15,033 nucleotides of DNA, taken from assembly GCA_045596285.1 (NCBI GenBank), contig JAZOCA010000056.1, forward strand, positions 1-15,033, in the 5' to 3' direction. This document shows, piece after piece, positions 6,969-12,139 of the stretch. The DNA comes from HGM11416 sp045596285 (GTDB taxonomy: Bacteria; Bacillota; Clostridia; Christensenellales; Borkfalkiaceae). The notes under the pieces are model-generated. The model was not told the DNA's origin and did no database searches. It was given only the letters and a program-made list of their open reading frames with translations. Every line of letters starts with the position of its first letter. Within the stretch, counting starts at the first letter, position 1. The position numbers were made by a program, and so were the translations under genes.

Positions 6969-8054
6969 TTAATATATACTTCTAATCTTATCTAAATATT
7001 CTTTGAATTTATCTTGTATGGGCGGCGGCGAGATTATTTTAACGCGCTTACCGAAGCCGCAAAGCCAACCAAAGAATTGGTCGGTAATAGGAACTTCAAC
7101 TTGAACGGAAAAATGTTTATCGTCAACTTTTTGATAGAAAAGTTTATTACCGAACTTGTCAATAACTGTGTCAAGTAGGGGATTAATAAAACGCAAAGTA
7201 ACGAACTCTTTTTTTCCGTCATACATTCCGAACTTTTGCATAACAAAAGCTTTCTCGTCAACCGCGCGGAAAAGCTCTTCGCCGTCTCTAGGAATTCCAA
7301 GCGGTTTGATATCTTTCATTCTATCAACTCTATAAGTGCGGGCGGCGGCTGACTTATCATCATAGCCAAGCAAATAATAATTTCCGTCATTTATTACAAG
7401 CTTATAGGGACTAACAATGTATTTTTCGCCGTGTCTACGTTCCGCCGCCGTCTTATTAATAGTTGTAGTTTGATACTTAAAGCTAACCTTTTCGGGCGTG
7501 TGTGAATTCTTTCCCGACTTTGTTTTCATAGCTTTATTTATCTTTTGAACATTTTCAAAGACGGTATCGTTTATAGTTTTACCTCTATCCAAAAGCACAG
7601 CTTCGTGAAGAATTTCTTCTGCCTGATATTTACTTGCTAAAATATCTGTAATGATTTCAACGTATTTATAGGCTTGTTCTTCGGTAATAAATTTAGCGGA
7701 ATAAATACATTCTGCAATTGCGCTAATTTCACTTAATTTGCATTCGCGTTTTTTAACATAGAATCCCTTCTTGCTTGCATCATAAACAATAGCCTTGTAT
7801 TTATCATTTTCTTCAAGTTTATCTTCCGCCCAATCCAACGTTTCTTCGTGTTTTAAGGCTAACAAGGCTTTATTGATTTCGTCAATGTCTTTGTAAATGG
7901 AGCGGCGTTCTGCGCTTATTCCCATATCGTTTATTAAAAAGTCAGCAATATCGCCTGCGGAAAAGCAATGATTCGCGTCAGAGTTTTCCAAAAGGTATTT
8001 ATAGATTAAGAAAGCTTTAAGCTTTTGATTGTGTTGTCTGCCATGTTCACTCAT
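6969..8054 (-). CDS. WYL-domain transcriptional regulator
   Basis: A 361-residue DNA-binding protein. The N-terminal winged helix-turn-helix is at about 8-65, with a recognition region ISAERRSIYKDIDEI at 46-60. The WYL ligand-binding domain is at about 187-253, including SPYKLV and the YYLLGY segment at 226-231. A C-terminal WCX-like extension is at about 283-358. WYL proteins of this layout often repress defence loci (BrxR and CapW are known examples) and respond to nucleic-acid or nucleotide ligands. AAGGCGG just before ATG 8054 is the ribosome site, and a promoter is visible at 8083-8111. Several GC-rich GGCGGC stretches and a less AT-rich composition than the restriction-modification genes suggest a different origin or more recent arrival. 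Its target is unknown: itself, the neighbouring genes, or the restriction-modification operon. Confidence 0.92.
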   Translation of the reverse strand: MSEHGRQHNQKLKAFLIYKYLLENSDANHCFSAGDIADFLINDMGISAERRSIYKDIDEINKALLALKHEETLDWAEDKLEENDKYKAIVYDASKKGFYVKKRECKLSEISAIAECIYSAKFITEEQAYKYVEIITDILASKYQAEEILHEAVLLDRGKTINDTVFENVQKINKAMKTKSGKNSHTPEKVSFKYQTTTINKTAAERRHGEKYIVSPYKLVINDGNYYLLGYDDKSAAARTYRVDRMKDIKPLGIPRDGEELFRAVDEKAFVMQKFGMYDGKKEFVTLRFINPLLDTVIDKFGNKLFYQKVDDKHFSVQVEVPITDQFFGWLCGFGKRVKIISPPPIQDKFKEYLDKIRSIY

Positions 8055-8082
8055 TGTGTAGCCGCCTTAATTTGTTTTTTAT

Positions 8083-8111
8083 ATAATAGCATAAACATAT
8101 AAATTTTGCAA
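8083..8111 (-). promoter_or_regulatory. Candidate promoter of the WYL gene
   Basis: On the minus strand, TTGCAA (8111 to 8106), a 17-base spacer and TATTAT (8088 to 8083) lie 29 bases upstream of the start codon. Both hexamers deviate from consensus, so strength is uncertain. Confidence 0.5.
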
Positions 8112-8264
8112 GGAACGGCGGCGGCTAGGGTGGGGGATATATTTTGGGAAAAATATTTTATTTTCTTAAATTTTCGTTTGATGTGGTGTGCAAAATCTTA
8201 AAAAGCAAAAAGGATTCCAAAAACGGTCGTTTTCAATTCTGTTGTTAACTGAGCGAAGCGAAGT

Positions 8265-8321
8265 AAAAAATAAACGTGGCGGCGGGGCGACTTGTCGCAC
8301 CGATTCCGACGCGTTTATTTT
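8265..8321 (-). terminator. Branched hairpin with T-tail after the 77-residue gene
   Basis: On the minus strand, AAAATAAACG (8321 to 8312) pairs with CGTTTATTTT (8276 to 8267). The enclosed GC-rich loop contains an inner GCGAC/GTCGC hairpin (8287-8291 and 8294-8298). The outer stem ends in a T-run, so it can terminate leftward transcripts. The outer stem overlaps the last codons of the small gene at 8315-8548. Confidence 0.5.
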
Positions 8322-8548
8322 GAAAAACTTAAAAAGATTTTATCTAATTGCTTATGGACTTCTTTATCTAAAGATTTTTCTAAAATTTTTTCAAAATTTT
8401 TTTGTTCTTGCGCCTGTTTAAGATTATCTTCATTTTGCTTATTGTAAGTTTTAATTAAATCTTTTCTATTTTCAATATAATTTTCCATAGGACTTTTACC
8501 ATTTAGTTGATAGTAATATCTTTTGGGTATTTTATCTTTATTGAGCAT
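8315..8548 (-). CDS. Small basic, helical protein of unknown function
   Basis: A 77-residue protein, rich in Lys, Glu, Asn and Gln, with no membrane segment and no family I recognise. Residues about 20-72 look like one long charged helix or coiled coil (KDLIKTYNKQNEDNLKQAQE region). A strong AAGGAG at 8556-8562 lies seven bases upstream of ATG 8548, the main argument that it is real. It follows the terminator at 8576-8607 and is followed by its own hairpin, so it may be a separate unit, although no clear promoter is visible in the short gap. Such proteins are common on mobile elements as DNA-binding or regulatory accessories; that is only a guess here. Confidence 0.65.
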   Translation of the reverse strand: MLNKDKIPKRYYYQLNGKSPMENYIENRKDLIKTYNKQNEDNLKQAQEQKNFEKILEKSLDKEVHKQLDKIFLSFSK

Positions 8549-8575
8549 TTTAATTCTCCTTTTGTATTATTCTCT

Positions 8576-8607
8576 TGTTAAAAAGCACCCGACTTGTCGG
8601 GTGCTTT
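8576..8607 (-). terminator. Terminator of the leftward small-gene operon
   Basis: Arms AAAGCACCCGAC (8582-8593) and GTCGGGTGCTTT (8596-8607) form up to 12 pairs. On the minus strand the stem runs straight into TTTTT, whereas the plus strand has only a short T-run. It therefore ends transcription coming from 9984. Confidence 0.8.
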
Positions 8608-8728
8608 ACTTTACATATAATATTAAATTTTTCATAATCAAATTAATTTACTCCGTCCTAAGGGAGAATGTGAGCGCAAAATTTCCCTATATATCAATGA
8701 TTTATCAGTATCTATATTATATATTTCA

Positions 8729-8809
8729 TTATACTCTAACTAATAGGTTTTTACGCTTGCCGTTTTTAATTTGCGGAATACGAGTTTTGTAACGAACGCC
8801 GTTCGCCAT
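8729..8809 (-). CDS. Possible 26-residue peptide or gene remnant
   Basis: An open frame of 26 codons (MANGVRYKTRIPQIKNGKRK start, highly basic) begins 12 bases after the stop of the winged-helix gene. The ribosome site is weak. It could be a truncated relic of a longer gene, since the region to its 3' side (8609-8728) is AT-rich and non-coding. I would not rely on it without homologues. Confidence 0.25.
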   Translation of the reverse strand: MANGVRYKTRIPQIKNGKRKNLLVRV

Positions 8810-8820
8810 TTTAGTTTCTA

Positions 8821-9192
8821 TTATTCGCCAAAGTCAAATCGCGTAGGTAGAACAGAATTTTCTTGTGTTTTCAGATGTTTAGGTTCTGCATAGAAATCAT
8901 ACATATTGCTATTCTCGTTTTTTCTAACAAGATAACCTTTTTCAATAAGCTTGTTAAAATGGTCTCTTGCTGTGGATTTAGGAAAACCATACTTTGTTTC
9001 AATATGTGTTGGGGAAAACTCTACAACATAATTATCTTTATTACAGCAAAAGTATATGTAGATAAAAAATGATGGCGCACTTTTCAAATCTTTATATACA
9101 GCTGCTAATAAGTTAACGCTTATGGAAAGAAAGGGTTCTTTTTGCTTATTATCTTTATGAATTTTAACTAATCTTTGATTTGGTACAGTCAT
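8821..9192 (-). CDS. Winged helix-turn-helix protein
   Basis: A 123-residue protein when started at ATG 9192, which has AAAGGAG just upstream; the longer frame from 9249 would overlap the preceding gene and lacks such a site. Residues about 57-100 form a winged helix-turn-helix, with STARDHFNKLIEKGYLVRK as recognition helix and wing. Residues 21-50 are hydrophobic helices (FLSISVNLLAAVY and FFIYIYF) packing before it. This pattern resembles plasmid and phage replication-initiator or replisome-organiser N-terminal domains, and also MarR/GntR-like regulators. It is the last substantial gene of the operon read from 9984. A role in element replication, regulation or excision is plausible; the class is clear but the function is not. 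Confidence 0.8.
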   Translation of the reverse strand: MTVPNQRLVKIHKDNKQKEPFLSISVNLLAAVYKDLKSAPSFFIYIYFCCNKDNYVVEFSPTHIETKYGFPKSTARDHFNKLIEKGYLVRKNENSNMYDFYAEPKHLKTQENSVLPTRFDFGE

Positions 9193-9203
9193 TAAATTCT
9201 CCT

Positions 9204-9596
9204 TTAGGCGGCGGTCGCCGCATCTAATTCTTCTTTTGTCTTTCCCCAATCTTTCATATTAGGGAAAGTCTTTAGAAACCATGCTTTGATTATAGGGTAG
9301 CGGATAGAGTGTCCGTTTGCATCAAAGCGCAAATCTTCATACTGTTTACGAATTTCCGCAGGAACGTTGTATCTTTCCATATACTTTTCCATGTATTCAT
9401 AAGTTAAGCCGTTAAACGCTTCTTTTTTAGGGTTGGTTTTTATACGTTTTCTATGGATTTCAAAATCGGGATATTGTTGCTTTGCTTTTTGCAAAATATA
9501 GTATTCTTTTGTTCCATATCGAGAAGCTTTTATTGAGAACTCTCTATCCATGATAAAATTTCCGTTTTCATAATCAATTTTTAAGATGCATTTCAT
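9204..9596 (-). CDS. Unknown protein, paralogue of its upstream neighbour (copy B)
   Basis: A 130-residue protein related to the product of 9610-9984: both share REF near residue 20, a YP about 23-24 residues later, KG/NG-(V/L)T-E-(F/Y)M at 62-69, and a K..FL..FP..K....KTK ending followed by a C-terminal AA. It has no membrane segment and no recognised domain. AAGGAG precedes ATG 9596; the alignment with copy A includes the residues before Met16, which supports the full start. It begins 13 bases after copy A and its stop lies within the ribosome site of the winged-helix gene, so the three are one operon. Confidence 0.8.
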   Translation of the reverse strand: MKCILKIDYENGNFIMDREFSIKASRYGTKEYYILQKAKQQYPDFEIHRKRIKTNPKKEAFNGLTYEYMEKYMERYNVPAEIRKQYEDLRFDANGHSIRYPIIKAWFLKTFPNMKDWGKTKEELDAATAA

Positions 9597-9609
9597 TGAT
9601 ATATTCTCC

Positions 9610-9984
9610 TTATGCTGCTAAAATCCAATCTGCTTTTGTCTTGCAACTCTTGAAAACAGGGTAATGCTCTACAAATCTTGATTTAAGTTTGAAGAATGAT
9701 TCACCGCCATTCTTTAGCTTGTCAAATTCTTCTAAAAATTCTGTATCATTATGCTTTTCGATATAGTTACGCATGAATTCAACAGTTACACCTTTTATAG
9801 AGCTGTTTTTTCTTTGTGATACTTTGCGAAAAGATATTTGATAGGTAGGATAAGCTGCTCTAGTTTCATTAAGAAGTTTATATTCTTCTGAATTAACAAT
9901 GCCAGCTTTTTTAGCAAATTCTCTAGTGATTTCAATTTTTTGAGTGTTAAGGTTTACAAATAAATTTTTCTTTTCTTTTTTCAT
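9610..9984 (-). CDS. Unknown protein, paralogue of its downstream neighbour (copy A)
   Basis: A 124-residue, lysine-rich soluble protein, first gene of the leftward operon. Motifs shared with copy B: REF at 21-23, AYP at 44-46, KGVTVEFM at 64-71, and the C-terminal K..FVEHYP.FKSCKTK (101-117). The predicted build is beta strands at the start followed by helices. The start has a modest AAGGA site. A long leader with a hairpin (10023-10064) precedes it. I do not know the family; position between the element's right-end repeats and a winged-helix gene suggests a housekeeping role for the element rather than defence cargo. Confidence 0.8.
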   Translation of the reverse strand: MKKEKKNLFVNLNTQKIEITREFAKKAGIVNSEEYKLLNETRAAYPTYQISFRKVSQRKNSSIKGVTVEFMRNYIEKHNDTEFLEEFDKLKNGGESFFKLKSRFVEHYPVFKSCKTKADWILAA

Positions 9985-10022
9985 GATTTTTAATTCCTTA
10001 TTTTTATATATTTTTTATTTCT

Positions 10023-10064
10023 TGTAAAAAGATTTCGGTGAGCTCTTGCCTCAACCTTTTTACA
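10023..10064 (-). other. 5'-terminal mRNA hairpin of the leftward operon
   Basis: On the minus strand TGTAAAAAG (10064 to 10056) pairs with CTTTTTACA (10031 to 10023), enclosing a smaller TGAG/CTCA stem. The transcript predicted from the -10 box at 10070-10075 starts near 10063, so the hairpin would form right at the RNA's 5' end. It could protect the message or respond to a factor. Confidence 0.5.
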
Positions 10065-10069
10065 CCCAT

Positions 10070-10093
10070 ATTATAACATACCTATATAGTCAA
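10070..10093 (-). promoter_or_regulatory. Promoter of the leftward small-gene operon
   Basis: TATAAT on the minus strand (10075 to 10070) is preceded by TG at 10078-10077, an extended -10. The nearest TTGACT (10093 to 10088) is only 12 bases upstream, too close for a normal -35, so the promoter probably relies on the extended -10, or TTGACT is an operator half. Confidence 0.6.
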
Positions 10094-10144
10094 CATGTCA
10101 TTATTTTGGCACAGTACAAAGTTTTAGATAAAATATTTATAAAA

Positions 10145-10276
10145 AGTTTTTAAAAATATGATTGAAAGTTATTTAAGAGTTGATAATAAGTTGTATTAAA
10201 GATTCTTTAGAGATGATGTTTAGTTGTATTCAAGATGATTAAAAGTTGCAAAAAAGTCAGGAAAAACCTGATGATT
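10145..10276 (+). repeat. Array of about twelve 11-bp units near attR
   Basis: Units start every 11 bases from 10145: AGTTTTTAAAA, ATATGATTGAA, AGTTATTTAAG, AGTTGATAATA, AGTTGTATTAA, AGATTCTTTAG, AGATGATGTTT, AGTTGTATTCA, AGATGATTAAA, AGTTGCAAAAA, AGTCAGGAAAA, ACCTGATGATT. Position 1 is A in all twelve, position 2 is G in ten, position 4 is T in eleven. Consensus about AGWTGATTNAA. The strongest pair (10189 and 10222) matches at 14 of 15 bases. Eleven bases is near one helical turn, so a protein could bind every unit on one face. It lies between divergent promoters. Confidence 0.7.
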
Positions 10277-10281
10277 TTGCA
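10247..10281. other. Interrupted hairpin just upstream of the outward promoter
   Basis: TGCAAAA (10247-10253) pairs with TTTTGCA (10275-10281) and TCAGG (10257-10261) with CCTGA (10267-10271), with a 3-by-3 internal loop. It overlaps the end of the 11-bp array and ends ten bases before the -35 box at 10291. It could be an operator or a weak terminator. Confidence 0.4.
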
Positions 10282-10290
10282 CTTTAATTA

Positions 10291-10319
10291 TTGACAAAAT
10301 ATGTTAAAAATGTTATAAT
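10291..10319 (+). promoter_or_regulatory. Perfect consensus promoter pointing out of the element across attR
   Basis: TTGACA at 10291-10296, exactly 17 bases, then TATAAT at 10314-10319 with TG at 10311-10312. Transcription should start near 10326. No gene follows before attR; the transcript would cross the displaced host-gene fragment and stop at the hairpin at 10583-10610. In an excised circle the same promoter would point through attP toward the integrase gene. Confidence 0.8.
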
Positions 10320-10323
10320 GTGT

Positions 10324-10452
10324 ATGACAAATCACGATAATGATGTGACTAATTTGTTAAAGAAAATTAGTCAAAAGTTGAAAATCGCTTGAGTTTTAAA
10401 AGGGTTTTCGATTGATTATAATTGATGATTAGTTTGCTTGAATTTAAATTTG
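10324..10452 (+). other. Transcribed leader without a clear gene, with a hairpin and a 22-codon frame
   Basis: Downstream of the consensus promoter. An ATG at 10324 opens a 22-codon frame ending with TGA 10390-10392 (MTNHDNDVTNLLKKISQKLK is its start); it has no ribosome site and would be nearly leaderless. GACTAATTT (10347-10355) and AAATTAGTC (10364-10372) form a 9-bp hairpin. Bases 10340-10355 match an arm of the 48-bp hairpin repeat at 15 of 16 positions. It may be a leader or small RNA. Confidence 0.3.
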
Positions 10453-10549
10453 CGTAGAAATGATGGGACTTATCGGTGCTGGTAACAACCCGATGGTTGG
10501 TATGACCGTTGCATGCGCAGTTGCAGTTCAAGAAGCATTAAATAAATAA
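10448..10549 (+). pseudogene. Displaced C-terminal fragment of the host gene
   Basis: The frame of the host gene continues here from just after an in-frame TAA (10445-10447) to its normal TAA (10547-10549); the homologous part starts at 10453 and encodes the last 32 residues. It lacks a ribosome site and the rest of the gene, so it is the leftover end cut off by integration. An ATG at 10460 could in principle give a 29-residue peptide. Confidence 0.75.
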
Positions 10550-10559
10550 TTAGGTTTTT
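10453..10559. repeat. attR: direct repeat of host-gene 3' end
   Basis: Second copy of 46-152, with 104 of 107 identical and the first 60 bases perfect. The three differences (10513, 10537, 10540) are all at third codon positions and keep the protein unchanged. The base before it and the bases after it do not match the left copy. Confidence 0.88.
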
Positions 10560-10582
10560 GCTAACGATTATCAAGAATTTTA

Positions 10583-10617
10583 GGGCTTCTAAATTAAGGT
10601 TTAGGAGCCCTTATTTT
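10583..10617 (+). terminator. Terminator, probably the original one of the interrupted host gene
   Basis: GGGCTTCTAAA (10583-10593) pairs with TTTAGGAGCCC (10600-10610), with one G-U pair, around loop TTAAGG, followed by a T-rich tail. It sits just after the displaced gene end. Confidence 0.8.
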
Positions 10618-10631
10618 TTAACGTTTTATAA

Positions 10632-10723
10632 AGATAAATTTATCTAACGTCAATATTTGATTATGATATGATAAAAAATGATATTGCATTAATCATAACC
10701 TATGGTAAAATAATGATTATGAC
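10632..10723 (+). promoter_or_regulatory. Promoter and possible operators of the phosphoesterase gene
   Basis: TTGCAT (10684-10689), a 16-base spacer and TAAAAT (10706-10711) form a moderate promoter. Upstream is a perfect 14-bp palindrome AGATAAATTTATCT (10632-10645) flanked by ACGTT and AACGT. TGATTATGA occurs at 10659-10667 minus one base and again at 10713-10721, with a related inverted copy near 10690-10700. These could be repressor sites. Confidence 0.4.
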
Positions 10724-10750
10724 ATTCGTTATTAATTAAAGGAGTGTTAT

Positions 10751-11785
10751 ATGGATAGAAGAGTTAAATTTGGAGTATTTGCAGATGCTCACGCAGATAT
10801 TATGCACGACGTTGAAGAAAGAGTAAAGGTTTTTCTTGATGAGTGTGAAAAAGAAAATGTGGACTTCATAATACATCTAGGTGATTTTTGTTATCCTGAT
10901 AATGATAAAAAATATTGTTGTAAAGAAGAAAACGTGCCAGTAAACGTTCGTAATGCCGTTCACGAGCCTACGAACGTTGGTAAAGAAAAAATTATAAAAA
11001 TTTACAATAATTTTAATAAACCAGCTTATCACGTTATAGGAAATCACGATTGCGATTTGTGCAGTAAACAACAAATACTTGATTTTTATGGCGTGAAGAA
11101 GGCGTATTATTCCTTTGATATGGGCGGATTTCATTTTGTGGTGCTAGACAATAACAACTACGTTATCAACGGAAAGGAATATTCTTATTCTAACGGAAAT
11201 TATTTTGATGAAAGTTATAAAAAAGAAAAGCCCTTTCCATATGTTACACGAGAGCAACTGGACTGGTTAAAGGCGGACCTATTAAAAACTAAAAACCCAA
11301 CAATTGTTTTCTCACATTATCCTTTACAATTTTTCACGCATTATGAAGTTACTGACGAAGTGAAGGAAAACTCAAAAGACGTCATGGGAATATTAAACGA
11401 TGCGCCTAGTGGCGCGTACGCTAGTTTCTATGGACACGAGCATATTGACGATATATGCAGAATAGGAAAGTTTTGGCATTACGTAATAAATAGTTTGTCA
11501 AATTGCTGGCTTGGTTCTGCATTTCCTTGCTTAAACAGATATTCTCAGGAGATTGACGAAAAGTTTCCAAATATAAAATACGTTGCACCATATAAAGACT
11601 CCGTGTTTGCTATAGTCGACTTGGACGAAAATGGTGCGATGGTAAAAGGTGTTACTAGTAGTTTTATGGGCAAGACACCTGAAGAACTCGGTAAATATAC
11701 CAAAGATACTGACTGGGTGAGAATGGAAAGACCGCTAGTTATTACACCGAGTATCATGGATAGATATATCCCGTTTTTAAAATAA
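10751..11785 (+). CDS. Calcineurin-like metallophosphoesterase
   Basis: A 344-residue cytoplasmic phosphoesterase (no signal peptide or membrane segment) using a two-metal centre. The family motifs appear in order: D12-A-H14, G44-D45, GNHD 97-100, H189 in SHYP, and GHEH 228-231, so the active site is complete. The substrate is not evident; relatives act on phosphodiesters, nucleotides or phosphoproteins. Residues 46-92 hold an inserted stretch rich in Cys and Asn between the second and third motifs. AAAGGAG at 10738-10744 fits ATG 10751. It is the first intact host gene to the right of attR and is transcribed separately from the hydrolase pair further on. Confidence 0.92.
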   Translation: MDRRVKFGVFADAHADIMHDVEERVKVFLDECEKENVDFIIHLGDFCYPDNDKKYCCKEENVPVNVRNAVHEPTNVGKEKIIKIYNNFNKPAYHVIGNHDCDLCSKQQILDFYGVKKAYYSFDMGGFHFVVLDNNNYVINGKEYSYSNGNYFDESYKKEKPFPYVTREQLDWLKADLLKTKNPTIVFSHYPLQFFTHYEVTDEVKENSKDVMGILNDAPSGAYASFYGHEHIDDICRIGKFWHYVINSLSNCWLGSAFPCLNRYSQEIDEKFPNIKYVAPYKDSVFAIVDLDENGAMVKGVTSSFMGKTPEELGKYTKDTDWVRMERPLVITPSIMDRYIPFLK

Positions 11786-11946
11786 TAAAAATGGCTCTAT
11801 CTTAAACTCTAACTGATTTTTTGCAGTATTTTCATCGTCAAAACGATACTAATCAACCATTCTCACTCGAAAGCCTGAATAATTAGTAAAATACTGATAA
11901 AATTAAGATAATTTTAATTAAATATAGTTAAAAAGCCAAAACAACA
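11786..11946. other. Non-coding stretch with a long-range inverted repeat
   Basis: No gene is visible between 11786 and 12139. CAGTATTTT (11824-11832) is complementary to AAAATACTG (11888-11896) across 55 bases, and inside is a small hairpin ATCGT/ACGAT (11834-11838 and 11843-11847). It may fold in the 3' end of the phosphoesterase message; no known RNA family is recognised. Confidence 0.35.
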
Positions 11947-12000
11947 AAAAAATTAGACACATCATTTTAAGGTTTATGCCTATGATGTGTCTAATTTTTT
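11947..12000. terminator. 48-bp hairpin repeat, host copy, with T-tail
   Basis: Bases 11950-11997 are identical to 229-276. Here the stem extends to 19 bp (11947-11965 and 11982-12000) because it is flanked by A- and T-runs, which makes a plausible two-way terminator. It separates the phosphoesterase gene from the hydrolase-sialidase operon. Confidence 0.65.
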
Positions 12001-12079
12001 ATCCTTTAAAAACTTCACAAAAAAGACGCTTGACAATAAAATTTGACGGATAAATGTATAAAACATTTTGTTTTTGATC

Positions 12080-12109
12080 TTGACAACTACTTGTGAAGTA
12101 CAGTATAAT
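12080..12109 (+). promoter_or_regulatory. Promoter with a palindromic operator in the spacer
   Basis: TTGACA (12080-12085), an 18-base spacer, and TATAAT (12104-12109). The spacer holds the 13-bp palindrome TACTTGTGAAGTA (12088-12100), a typical place for a repressor site. Its half TTGTGAAGT also occurs inverted upstream as ACTTCACAA at 12012-12020. Confidence 0.65.
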
Positions 12110-12139
12110 TTTTATAGCATTGATAATAGGTGGTTTATA

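Larger units (their letters stand above)
46..10559. mobile_element. Integrative element carrying a Type III restriction-modification operon
   Basis: The outer limits are the two copies of a host-gene 3' end (46-152 and 10453-10559), read as attL and attR. A tyrosine recombinase gene is the first gene inside attL, as is usual for integrative elements. The cargo is a rightward operon with Mod and Res of a Type III restriction-modification system plus two membrane proteins, and leftward genes for a WYL regulator and small unknown proteins. The two halves converge on terminators near 6820-6965. No capsid, packaging, relaxase or transposase gene is visible, so it looks like a defence island or a satellite needing outside help to move between cells. 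The flanking host genes look less AT-rich. Mobility is inferred from layout and has not been shown. Confidence 0.85.

Noticed and set aside
8188..8421. 77-codon plus-strand frame
   Set aside because: It crosses the branched hairpin and overlaps the 3' half of the well-supported minus-strand gene at 8315-8548; no ribosome site.
8523..8792. 89-codon plus-strand frame
   Set aside because: AT-rich hydrophobic frame over a terminator and non-coding DNA, with no ribosome site and an opposite-strand operon covering the area.
7020..9214. Recurrent GGCGGC runs (7020, 7338, 7441, 8116, 8278, 9207) as a repeat family
   Set aside because: Flanks are unrelated, orientation varies, and four of the six lie in coding sequence where codon choice explains them. 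Kept only as a composition note for the WYL gene.
9193..9249. Longer N-terminus for the winged-helix gene
   Set aside because: It would overlap the end of the upstream gene and ignore the strong AAAGGAG site placed for ATG 9192.
10070..10093. TTGACT with TATAAT as a complete promoter
   Set aside because: The spacer is only 12 bases; the extended -10 is the better explanation.
10145..10276. Reading the 11-bp array as a CRISPR array
   Set aside because: Units are 11 bases with no spacers and are too divergent; no cas genes are present.
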